DNA from: Thiocystis violacea
GTDB taxonomy: Bacteria; Pseudomonadota; Gammaproteobacteria; Chromatiales; Chromatiaceae
DNA length: 64,000 nucleotides
Assembly (NCBI RefSeq): GCF_016583565.1
Contig: NZ_NRRF01000007.1
Coordinates: 62,001-126,000 of the forward strand
Reading direction: 5' to 3'
A program made the translations under genes and the position numbers. The notes beneath the pieces were generated by a model that had not been told where the DNA came from, ran no database searches, and saw only the letters and a list, made by a program, of their open reading frames with translations. Below are positions 42,548-50,426 of the stretch, in pieces; position 1 is the first letter of the stretch, and each line of letters starts with the position of its first letter.

Positions 42548-43822
42548 TCAATTGAGCTGGATGCGTTGACCCCAGGGAACCTTGGCATGCCCCTTGACCA
42601 GCCAGATCACGGGGTAGGGTGGCTCTTGGCACGGGCGCTCGCCCTCGGCATCGGTGAAGTAGACCAGCAGGTCAGGCTGGACGCCCTCCCGTTCCACCCA
42701 GTCGAAGACCGGGCGGAAGCTGGTGCCGCCGCCGCCCTGGATGCGTTCGGGGCGTCGGAAGTCTTCCCAGGGCTCGAACCGGAATGGCGCGCCCTCGCAC
42801 AATGTCGTATCGCAAGGCAAGAGGGTGATGCGCGCGCGCACCTGACCCTTGAGGGCGTCGATCTCGGCGATGAACTCATCGAGCTCGGCATCCTTGATGG
42901 AGCCCGAGGTGTCGATTGCAACGACGAGGTCGAGTTGTTGGCTCCTGAGGCTCGGGAGGATGAACTCGCCTTCCCGTCGCGATGGACGTTGATAACTGTA
43001 GTCGTCGCGTGACAAGGCGCTCATATGGCGCGCCAGTAGCATGCGCCAGGGAAGCTGCGGCTGCAGCAGGTGATCGATCTGGCGGGCCAGCTCGCCGCCG
43101 AGCTTGCCGGCCTGCAGGGCCTGCTGGGCGGCGCCCGCCAGGCGTTGCCGCCACTGAACGGAGAGGGTCTCGCGCTCGTCCGGCGTCAGTGGCTGGGGCT
43201 CGCCCGTGGCACTGCCCTGGCCGGCATCGGACGGATCATCGCCGGCCGCGCCACCTGTCTTTCCGTCGGACTGCGTTCCGGCCTTTGGGGGGCTGGGGCG
43301 GTCCAGATCCTTTTCGGTCAGGCCGGACCGGGTGCCGCCGGTTCGGTCCTCCTGATCATAGAGGTGCCGATCCAGCGGCTCGGACTCGTCTGCGTCGTCG
43401 ATCAGTGGATAGATCTCTTCGGCAGTCAGTCCCTTGAACAAGGGCATGACCAAGGCGTTGGGGGGCGGGCTGAGGCCGTCCTCGATCAGAAGGGGGTTGA
43501 TGGCGTAGTCGCAGGCCAGGTCCCACTTGTGTCGGATGCGGTGCTGCCGGCGGGCGAAGTGCGACAGCGCGCAGTGCAAGGCCTCGTGCGCGAGCATGAA
43601 CTGGGTCTGGTCGAGGCTGAGCGCGTCGATGTAATCCGGGTTGTAGTAGAAGACGCGGGCATCGGTTGCGGTTGTTGGGCACCATTCCGGGGCCGCCGGC
43701 TGCATCGGGAGTCGCAGCACCAGGGCGCCGAGGAAGGGTTTGTCCAGGATGAGTCGTGTCCGGGCGGCCGCAAGCTTGGTCTCGATGGCGGCCTGGTCCG
43801 CGTGGCTGGCGGCCTCAGTCAT
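42548..43822 (-). CDS. VWA-like protein with N-terminal putative metallopeptidase domain (DUF2201 type)
   Basis: The 424-residue protein has an N-terminal domain with HEALH near residues 80-84 (QFMLAHEALHCALSHFARR), the HExxH pattern of zinc peptidases, followed by CDYAINPLLI. A Gly/Asp-rich linker (about 165-215) leads to a C-terminal VWA-like domain with a MIDAS-type DTSGSIKDAELDEFIAEI and FTDAEG. The family is annotated as putative metallopeptidase/VWA, and activity has not been shown. Its start overlaps the MoxR ATPase stop by 8 bases, the usual MoxR-VWA pairing, suggesting an AAA+-driven remodelling pair. Substrate unknown. Confidence 0.85.
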   Translation of the reverse strand: MTEAASHADQAAIETKLAAARTRLILDKPFLGALVLRLPMQPAAPEWCPTTATDARVFYYNPDYIDALSLDQTQFMLAHEALHCALSHFARRQHRIRHKWDLACDYAINPLLIEDGLSPPPNALVMPLFKGLTAEEIYPLIDDADESEPLDRHLYDQEDRTGGTRSGLTEKDLDRPSPPKAGTQSDGKTGGAAGDDPSDAGQGSATGEPQPLTPDERETLSVQWRQRLAGAAQQALQAGKLGGELARQIDHLLQPQLPWRMLLARHMSALSRDDYSYQRPSRREGEFILPSLRSQQLDLVVAIDTSGSIKDAELDEFIAEIDALKGQVRARITLLPCDTTLCEGAPFRFEPWEDFRRPERIQGGGGTSFRPVFDWVEREGVQPDLLVYFTDAEGERPCQEPPYPVIWLVKGHAKVPWGQRIQLN

Positions 43823-44858
43823 AGAACATCACATCCGAGACACGCTGCGCCCAATCGGCGAAGGCCGGCACGTCGAACAAGCGGCTGCCGACGGCGCGGT
43901 GCAGATCCGAGACCAGCATGACGCCCATCTCGCGCTCGGGAAAGCGTCCGGCGTAGTGGAGGATGTTGCCGATGATGGTGATCCCGTCTGGATCCTTCAG
44001 GGCGCGGATCGCGCGTCCGACCAGGGCGGCGGCGACCGCATACTGGAGGTCGATCTCGCGGGGCGCTGGGACGGTTTCGCCGCGCACGATGGCGTCCAGG
44101 TCGGGCATTTGGTCCAGGCTGCGGACGAAGGCTGTGAGCTCGATGCCGGCCGCTGGGCCGACGCAGGCCTGAAGCGTGCCTTGCAGAAGGTCTGGTTCAT
44201 CCTCGAACTTGTGCAGCCCGCGGTGCGCGAATTCCCAGGAGCGGGGTGACGGGAAGGCGACGGGGTTGTGAGCCGGGTCGAAATCGAACAGGAGTTCGGG
44301 GCGGAAGCGCAAGAAGGCGATCAACCGCTCGTCGATCCCCGCGCCATAGGCCCAGGCGACCCAGTCGTCCAAGTGAGTCTCGACCTCGAAATGGGAGAAG
44401 CGGTTGGCCAGAGGCGCGGGCATGCTGTAGGTGACGCCGCGATCACCTTGGCGGTTTCCGGCGGCGAAGATGGCCCATCCGGGCGGTACCTCATAGTCGC
44501 CAAGCCGGCGGTCGAGGATGAGCTGATAGGCCGCGGCGGAAACCGCTGGTGGCGCGGAGGTGATCTCATCGAGAAAGAGGACGCCCTTTGGGCCGTGGCG
44601 CTGCGCATTCGGCAGCATGGCCGGTATGGCCCATTCGACGCGGTGCTCCGTGCGGAATGGGATGCCGCGAAGATCGCTCGGCTCCATCTGTGAAAGGCGG
44701 ATGTCGATCACGGGCGCCTGGTGTCTGGAGGCGACTTGGGCCACCATCTGCGATTTCCCCACGCCAGGTGGACCCCAGAGCATCACGGGTGTGTGTTGGC
44801 CTTCGGCTGTACTGATGAGTTCGCGGTCCAAGACGCGAAGGAGTTGAGCTGGGCGCAT
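43815..44858 (-). CDS. MoxR-family AAA+ ATPase
   Basis: From the ATG at 44858 the product is 347 residues. Walker A is LWGPPGVGKSQMV, Walker B is GVLFLDEITSAPP, sensor 1 is AAGNRQGDRGVTY, and the arginine-finger region follows (PAPLANRFSHFEV). It belongs to the MoxR-like ATPases that act with VWA proteins to assemble or activate enzyme complexes. It is translationally coupled to the VWA/HEALH gene. The ORF extends 16 codons upstream to 44906 without family resemblance. It diverges from the small-protein gene at 45237. Confidence 0.9.
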   Translation of the reverse strand: MRPAQLLRVLDRELISTAEGQHTPVMLWGPPGVGKSQMVAQVASRHQAPVIDIRLSQMEPSDLRGIPFRTEHRVEWAIPAMLPNAQRHGPKGVLFLDEITSAPPAVSAAAYQLILDRRLGDYEVPPGWAIFAAGNRQGDRGVTYSMPAPLANRFSHFEVETHLDDWVAWAYGAGIDERLIAFLRFRPELLFDFDPAHNPVAFPSPRSWEFAHRGLHKFEDEPDLLQGTLQACVGPAAGIELTAFVRSLDQMPDLDAIVRGETVPAPREIDLQYAVAAALVGRAIRALKDPDGITIIGNILHYAGRFPEREMGVMLVSDLHRAVGSRLFDVPAFADWAQRVSDVMFYD

Positions 44859-45236
44859 GATTGAGTCTCGACCTCCAGATACGGCGATGGGTCTGAGCCG
44901 CATCATCCTTGCTTCGTCTCGCTCACATGTGTTCTTGGTGGCGGTTTCGCAAGGCTGTCGTCCTTGACGGAAATCATTGCGCGGCGCGAAGCGGGGGAAG
45001 CCTCCAAGCGTCCAAGCGTACTTGTCACCTATTAGAAAAACGCTGTATTCTTATGCCCCTTCTCGTCCCCGTGATCGTGCCCGTCGTTCGGGTGGCGCTC
45101 CGTCCGAGAGTTGAATAAGAGCGAGGACTTGGCGAATCGTGATGGGAACATCATGATCTGTCTATCTTAATAAGCCGAGGTGGTCGCGTCGCCAGAGACG
45201 AAGCCATCCCTAAACGAAGTAGCTCGGAGATCGGAA
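44859..45236. other. Intergenic region between moxR-like gene and the 65-aa gene
   Basis: About 380 bases with no supported gene. From roughly 45020 it is AT-richer (GTCACCTATTAGAAAAACGCTGTATTC region; TCTATCTTAATAAGCC near 45161-45176), so it probably contains promoters for the divergent genes. No operator was identified. Confidence 0.35.
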
Positions 45237-45434
45237 ATGAACCAGATTTACTACGATGCCGTGACCAAGATGGAACAGATGGGTGTCGACGACGAGTATA
45301 TCCAGGGTTGGCAGTGCGGCTTCCTCCAGAATCCGAAGCGCGAAGAGCAGCGTCTGACCGAAGCCTACGAGGCCGGTTACACCGACGGCGAAGAGAAGAC
45401 GACCGACAATTTCGGTGACTGGGTAAAGGCCTAA
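45237..45434 (+). CDS. Small acidic protein of 65 residues, RMF-like in part
   Basis: The ATG at 45237 follows GGAGATCGGAA and opens a 65-residue frame: MNQIYYDAVTKMEQMGVDDEY, then IQGWQCGFLQNPKREEQRL and AYEAGYTDGEEKTT. It is acidic and soluble. The paired GWxxGF and AYEAGYxDG patterns recall ribosome modulation factor and similar small G-x3-G helical proteins, but RMF is basic and binds rRNA, so a shared function is doubtful. Its codon use is typical and its ribosome-binding site is reasonable, which favours a real gene. It has an AT-rich upstream region and a hairpin downstream. Function unknown. Confidence 0.7.
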   Translation: MNQIYYDAVTKMEQMGVDDEYIQGWQCGFLQNPKREEQRLTEAYEAGYTDGEEKTTDNFGDWVKA

Positions 45435-45451
45435 GGCCGCAACTGCCCTCT

Positions 45452-45471
45452 GGCCGGAGTCCAAGCCGGCC
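45452..45471 (+). terminator. Hairpin after the 65-aa gene
   Basis: GGCCGG (45452-45457) and CCGGCC (45466-45471) form a short strong stem 18 bases after the stop. No U-tract follows, so termination is only possible. The remaining 190 bases to the next gene show nothing else. Confidence 0.35.
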
Positions 45472-45665
45472 GGACCTTGGGCGTGAGTGCCTTTCCCTGC
45501 CATCTCCTCGACTAGCCGCTCGGCGGGCGTCGAGTGGGTGGCGGTTGCACGCATTGCGCTCGGGCGTGAGCGGATGCCGGATTCAGGTTCCTTGGATTCC
45601 TCCCGCCCGCTCTTCTGTCCTCTTCCCCTCTGAGTGCCGCGGGCATTGGCTCCGTCAATGCTCGG

Positions 45666-48155
45666 TCAACCTTCATCCCTGAGTGTCTTGAGCGGCGGCT
45701 GGATCAACAGCGGATAGGTCGCCAGTGTCCCCGCCAGGCCAATCAAGAGGGCCGAGCCCAAGACGCCGACCGCCCAGAGTGCGGGATTGGGGCTGAACTC
45801 CAACTCGAAGAGCTGCTCGGCCAGGATATAGCCGGTCGCTTGCGCAAAGATGGTTGCCAACAGCCCGGCGAGCAGTCCAGCGCCGGCGAATTCCACGGCC
45901 AGGCTGCCCAGGAGCGCGCGCCGGCGCGCGCCAAGTGTGCGCAAGACGCCATGTTCGACCCGACGCTGTTCCAGGCTGGCCTGAATGCCGGCATACATCA
46001 CCAGCAGACCCGCTACCAGGGTGAAGAGGAAGACGTACTCGACCGCGAGCACGCCGCGGTCGATGATCGCTCGAACCTGCGCGAGGATGGCGTCGACATC
46101 CAAGCTCGTCACGCTCGGGAAGCGCTGGGTCAGCTCGGCGATGAGCGGCTCGCGATCTGGCGGCAGATAGAAGCTGGTGATGTAGGTTGCCGCCTCGTCT
46201 TTGAGCAATGCCGGGGAAGAGGCCACGAAGAAGTTCACGTTGAAGCTGTCCCACTGCACCTCTCGGAGGCTGGTCACCGGGGCGCTCACTTCATGCCCAG
46301 AGACCCAGAAAGTCAGCTCATCGCCGAGCCCGATTCCCAGGGTCTCCGCAATACCCTGCTCGACGGAGAGTTGTGGCGCCGCCGCCGCGTCGGTCCACCA
46401 GCGGCCGGCGACGATGCGGTTATCCGGCTGCGCGTCCTCAGCGTAGCTCAGGTTGAATTCGCGGCTGGCGAGGCGTTCCGCGCGCGGATCCTCGTAGTCG
46501 CTGGGCTCGACGCTGTGCGCGTTGATGCGGAGCAGTCGCCCGCGAATCATGGGGTAGAGCACCGGTGCCGGGATGTCGGAAGCGCGCAGGAAGCCTTTAA
46601 GGGGCTCGACTTCCTGCGGTTGGATGTTGATGAGGAAGTAGTTGGGTGCGCCCTCCGGCAGCGTCTCCTGCCAGGATTTCAGCAGATCCACCCGCACGAC
46701 AGCCAGCAGCAGCAGTGCGAGGATGCCGATTCCGAGCCCCGTGATCTGCAGCACCGCCGTGCTCGGGCGGCGGGCGAGGGCGGCTAGCCCCAGTCGCCAG
46801 ACACCGCGTGCGCGCCCGGCAAGCCCGCCCGCAAGCCGCACCAGCCCCAGCACCGTGAGGATCAGCGTGACGAGGGTGCCGAGCACGGCCGCCAGGAGCT
46901 TCCAGGCAAGCTCGGCGTCGTTCGCCTGCCAGAAGACCAGCACCGCCAAGGCCGCGGCGGCGGCCCCCAGGCTCACGGCGGCGGACGCGCGCGGGGCGCC
47001 GAGGTCGCGGCGGATCGCCCGAAGTGGCGGTACCTGAGCGAGCTGGAACAGCGGCGGGACGGCGAATCCCAGCAGCGCCGTCATGCCCGTCGTCATGCCG
47101 ACCAGCGCGGGCGCGAGCGATGGCGGTGGCAGATCCTTCGCAAACCAGTCCGAGAGCGCGAGCGCCAGGCCCTGCTGTCCGGCCCAGCCCAGGAGGCAGC
47201 CGAGCAGGCTCGCCAAGAGCCCGAAGACCACCAGCCGCAGCACGAAGACCTGCATCAGGAGGTGCCTGGCGGCGCCGAGGCAGCGCATGACCGCCACCGC
47301 ATCGATCTGGCGCTCGACGAGGCGATGGCTCGCCAGCGCAATGGCCGCTCCGGCCACGAGCAGCGTGACCAGTGTGGCGAGGTGGAGGAAGCGCGATGCG
47401 CGCTCGATGGCGGAGGCGAATTCGGGACGTGCATCGGCGGCGTCGTCCAGCGTGACATCGACACCGAGCTTGGGCTCGACCCAAGCCTTGAAGCCGGAGA
47501 CGGCATCGGCCGGGCCAGCGACGAGCAGCCGGTAGGTCGCGCGGCTGGCGGGGCCGATGAGCTTGGTCGCCGCCAGGTCCGTGCGATTCATCAGCACGCG
47601 CGGCGCGATATTGAAGAAGCTGCGACCCTGGTCAGGCTCTTTGGTCAGGATCGCCCCGATACGCAGCTGTGTGTCTCCCACGCCCAGCTCCGCTCCGACG
47701 TCGACCGCCAGGAGTCTCAGCAGGCGCGACTCCGCCCACGCCTCGCCGGCGGCGGGACCGCTCAGCGCCGCGCGGTCTGGCGCCTCGAGCCCATCGCTGA
47801 GCCGGAGCTCGCCACGCAGCGGGTAGCTGGGGTCGACCGCCTTGATTTGGACGAGCTGAGGCCCTCGCGCAGCGACCACGACGCTGCGAAACTCCACCAG
47901 CTGAGCGATGTCGAGTCCGCGCGCCCGCGCCTCTTGCGCGAAGTCCTGCGTCAAGGGGTGGGATGACTCGAGCACCAGGTCGGCCGCGATGAGTGCGCTG
48001 CCTTGCCGCTCCATGGTCGCCTCGACGCGGTCCGTGAAGAAGCCGACGGCCGTGATGGCGGCCACCGTGAGGACGAGCGCGGCGCTCAGCAGATAGAGTT
48101 CGCCGCTGCGCCAGTCTTGACGCAGCAGCCGCAGGGTGATGCGCCACGCCTTCAC
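45666..48155 (-). CDS. ybbP: ABC transporter permease, YbbP family
   Basis: The 829-residue protein has the FtsX/MacB-type double layout: an N-terminal helix and large extracytoplasmic domain, a membrane block near 255-440, a second extracytoplasmic domain (RVDLLKSWQETLPEGAPNYFLINIQ), and C-terminal helices (FLFTLVAGLLVMYAGIQASLEQRRVEHGVLRTLGARRRALL). The size and its coupling to a YbbA-type ATPase and tesA match YbbP. The complex is thought to handle lipid-like or hydrophobic substrates at the inner membrane; details are not established. Its start overlaps the ATPase stop by 4 bases. Confidence 0.92.
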   Translation of the reverse strand: MKAWRITLRLLRQDWRSGELYLLSAALVLTVAAITAVGFFTDRVEATMERQGSALIAADLVLESSHPLTQDFAQEARARGLDIAQLVEFRSVVVAARGPQLVQIKAVDPSYPLRGELRLSDGLEAPDRAALSGPAAGEAWAESRLLRLLAVDVGAELGVGDTQLRIGAILTKEPDQGRSFFNIAPRVLMNRTDLAATKLIGPASRATYRLLVAGPADAVSGFKAWVEPKLGVDVTLDDAADARPEFASAIERASRFLHLATLVTLLVAGAAIALASHRLVERQIDAVAVMRCLGAARHLLMQVFVLRLVVFGLLASLLGCLLGWAGQQGLALALSDWFAKDLPPPSLAPALVGMTTGMTALLGFAVPPLFQLAQVPPLRAIRRDLGAPRASAAVSLGAAAAALAVLVFWQANDAELAWKLLAAVLGTLVTLILTVLGLVRLAGGLAGRARGVWRLGLAALARRPSTAVLQITGLGIGILALLLLAVVRVDLLKSWQETLPEGAPNYFLINIQPQEVEPLKGFLRASDIPAPVLYPMIRGRLLRINAHSVEPSDYEDPRAERLASREFNLSYAEDAQPDNRIVAGRWWTDAAAAPQLSVEQGIAETLGIGLGDELTFWVSGHEVSAPVTSLREVQWDSFNVNFFVASSPALLKDEAATYITSFYLPPDREPLIAELTQRFPSVTSLDVDAILAQVRAIIDRGVLAVEYVFLFTLVAGLLVMYAGIQASLEQRRVEHGVLRTLGARRRALLGSLAVEFAGAGLLAGLLATIFAQATGYILAEQLFELEFSPNPALWAVGVLGSALLIGLAGTLATYPLLIQPPLKTLRDEG

Positions 48156-48841
48156 GCCAGGGACTCCAGATGCCCGTTGTTCATGACGAGCCGACGGTCG
48201 CAGCGCTCAGCCAGCTGCGCGTCATGGGTGACCAGCACCAACGCAGCGCCGGCCTCCTCGCGCAGGTCGAGCAGCAGGTCGATGATGTGCTCGCCCGTGG
48301 CTTGATCCAGATTGCCGGTCGGTTCGTCGGCGAAGAGCACGCTGGGCCGCGGCGCATAGGCACGCGCGATCGCGACGCGCTGTTGCTCCCCGCCCGAGAG
48401 CTGCTTGGGGTAATGGTCGGCGCGAGCCGCGAGGCCGACGCGCTCCAAGGCTTCGTCGGCGCGGCGCGCCGCGTCCCGGGCGCCGGTCAGCTCGAGCGGC
48501 AGCAGCACGTTCTCGCGCGCGGTCAAGGTGGGCAGCAGCTGGAAGTTCTGGAACACGAAGCCCACGCGACCACTGCGCAGCTCGGCGCGTCCGTCCTCAT
48601 CCAGGTCCGAGACGCGCGTACCGCAGAGCCACACCTCGCCCGAGGTCGGGTCGTCGAGTCCGGCGAGGAGTCCCAGGAGCGTCGATTTGCCCGAGCCCGA
48701 GGCGCCAAGGATGGCAACGGCCTCTCCAGCCTCGATCTCCAGGCTCAGGCTCGCGAGGATGGTCAAGCCGCCCGCGGGGCCGTTAACATGCTTCCCTAAT
48801 CCGATTGCCCTAGACACGGCTTGAGCGCTGCTCTCTAACAT
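48152..48841 (-). CDS. ybbA: ABC transporter ATP-binding protein, YbbA family
   Basis: The 229-residue ATPase has Walker A AILGASGSGKSTLLGLLAGLDDP, the LSGGEQQRVAIARA signature, and Walker B PSVLFADEPTGNLD with the switch His (LVLVTHDAQLAE). It is LolD/MacB-like and pairs with the YbbP permease. The start codon at 48841 overlaps the tesA start on the other strand by two bases, so each gene's upstream control region lies in the other's coding sequence. The first dozen residues are not strongly conserved, so a slightly internal start is possible. Confidence 0.93.
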   Translation of the reverse strand: MLESSAQAVSRAIGLGKHVNGPAGGLTILASLSLEIEAGEAVAILGASGSGKSTLLGLLAGLDDPTSGEVWLCGTRVSDLDEDGRAELRSGRVGFVFQNFQLLPTLTARENVLLPLELTGARDAARRADEALERVGLAARADHYPKQLSGGEQQRVAIARAYAPRPSVLFADEPTGNLDQATGEHIIDLLLDLREEAGAALVLVTHDAQLAERCDRRLVMNNGHLESLA

Positions 48842-49466
48842 GATCCGTCGACTCCTGATGTTACTCGTGCTGCTGCCCTTCGCGGTCGTCGCGCAGCCTC
48901 CGGTGGTTCTCGTTCTCGGAGACAGCCTGAGCGCTGGCTACGGCCTCTCAACCGAGGCGGGGTGGGTCTCATTGCTCGCGCGGCGCATTCAGCGGGAAGG
49001 GCGGCCGCATCAAGTCGTCAATGCCAGTGTCTCAGGCGAGACCACGGCTGGCGGGCTGACGCGCCTCCCGGCGTTACTGGAGGAGCATCGGCCGTCTGTG
49101 CTGGTGATCGAGTTGGGCGCCAATGACGGACTGCGCGGGCTGCCTTTCGGTGTGATGCGGGAGAATCTGGGCGGACTCATTCGGCTCGGTCGCGATAGCG
49201 GCGCCAGCGTGCTCTTGATCGGCGTACGTCTACCGCCAAATTATGGTGTGGCTTACACCGAGGGCTTTCAAGCGGTCTTCCGCGAGGTCAGTACCCAGGA
49301 GGGTGTGCCCTTGGTGCCTGCGCTGTTGAAGAACGTCGCCGAGCACTGGGATCTGATGCAGTCCGATGGTTTACACCCGACGGCGGCTGCGCAAGACAGG
49401 CTCTTGGACACTGTTTGGCCGACGCTGGAGCCGCTCCTCGCCGCGCCCGAGCGGGGCACGCAGTGA
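48840..49466 (+). CDS. tesA: Periplasmic arylesterase/thioesterase TesA (GDSL family)
   Basis: The 208-residue precursor has a signal peptide (MIRRLLMLLVLLPFAVVAQ) and the SGNH-hydrolase blocks: LVLGDSLSAGYGL (Ser nucleophile), VSGETTAGG, VIELGANDGLRG and SDGLHPTAAAQ. TesA is thioesterase I/protease I/lysophospholipase L1. Its divergent position next to ybbA-ybbP is conserved in gammaproteobacteria. Translation start overlaps the ybbA start codon. Confidence 0.94.
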   Translation: MIRRLLMLLVLLPFAVVAQPPVVLVLGDSLSAGYGLSTEAGWVSLLARRIQREGRPHQVVNASVSGETTAGGLTRLPALLEEHRPSVLVIELGANDGLRGLPFGVMRENLGGLIRLGRDSGASVLLIGVRLPPNYGVAYTEGFQAVFREVSTQEGVPLVPALLKNVAEHWDLMQSDGLHPTAAAQDRLLDTVWPTLEPLLAAPERGTQ

Positions 49467-49556
49467 GCGAAGGTTTTTGCTCAGTGCCGCCCTGTCCCCC
49501 GTGATAGGCATCAAGGCGCGAGTTGTACCGATATCCAGTCGTCGTTGAGACCACCG

Positions 49557-50372
49557 ATGAACACCGAGATGCTGAAGGAAGAGATCAAGAGGGAGCTGCC
49601 CGGTTTGCTGCGGGACGACCCCGCGTTCCGTGCCTTTGTCCTTGATGTGACGCGCTCCGAGTATGCTGGGCGCGCGGAGACTCAAGACCGTTTCTGGGAA
49701 GTGCTCGCCGAGCTTCGCCGCGACCGCGAAGAGCAGGCGCGCAAGTGGAATGAGCAGAAGGCGGAGGATAAGCGCAAATGGGACGAGCAAGCACGCAAGT
49801 GGGACGAGCAGGCGCGCAAGTGGGATGAGCAGAAGGCCGAGGACAAGCGCAACTGGGACGAGCAGAAGGCCGAAGATCGGCTCAGGTGGGATGAGCAGCG
49901 GCTGAAATGGGAGCGCAATCAGGACGAGCTGCTGCGCCTCCATGAAGAGATCATGGCGCAATCGAAGAAGGTGGATCGCTCGATCGGTGCCTTGGGCGCT
50001 CGCTGGGGGCTGCAATCCGAGCGGGCCTTCCGCGACGCGCTGGCCTCGATCCTCGAGGAGAGTTTCGGGGTGCAGGTCATCAACGTCAACGAAATCGATA
50101 CGACAGGCGAGGTCTTCGGGCGTCCCGATCAGGTCGAGCTGGACGTGATCGTCAAGAACGGGCAGCTCCTCATTTGCGAGTTGAAATCCTCGATCGACAA
50201 GGCGGGGATGTACAGCTTCGAACGCAAGGCGCGTTTCTACGAGCGTTTGCACAATCGAAAGGCCGACCGGTTGATCGTGATCTCGCCCATGATCGATCCG
50301 CGCGCGCTCAAAGTCGCGGCGCAGCTGGGGATCGAGACCTTTGGCGACTCGCTCGATATCACTGGGGTTTGA
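49557..50372 (+). CDS. Coiled-coil protein with PD-(D/E)XK-type nuclease-like domain (DUF3782-like)
   Basis: The 271-residue protein has an N-terminal helical part, then a repeat-rich coiled coil (about 60-130) in which heptads of the KWDEQAR and KAEDKR types are repeated, and a C-terminal domain with GRPDQVELDVIVKNGQLLICELKSS. The Asp and E-x-K there fit the PD-(D/E)XK nuclease core. Homologous families are common in cyanobacteria and some proteobacteria and are largely uncharacterized. It stands between tesA and the SQR-like gene with no partner. The heptad array is made from near-identical 21-base units, so length variation between strains is likely. Confidence 0.8.
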   Translation: MNTEMLKEEIKRELPGLLRDDPAFRAFVLDVTRSEYAGRAETQDRFWEVLAELRRDREEQARKWNEQKAEDKRKWDEQARKWDEQARKWDEQKAEDKRNWDEQKAEDRLRWDEQRLKWERNQDELLRLHEEIMAQSKKVDRSIGALGARWGLQSERAFRDALASILEESFGVQVINVNEIDTTGEVFGRPDQVELDVIVKNGQLLICELKSSIDKAGMYSFERKARFYERLHNRKADRLIVISPMIDPRALKVAAQLGIETFGDSLDITGV

Positions 50373-50426
50373 TGTCGCCTCCGGCGTATCGCCCGCTCTT
50401 CAAGCACACATCATCTGGAGTCTCTT

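Noticed and set aside
43070-43921. 283-residue plus-strand frame opposite the VWA gene
   Set aside because: It is a shadow of the VWA gene; the minus-strand frame holds the VWA and HEALH motifs.
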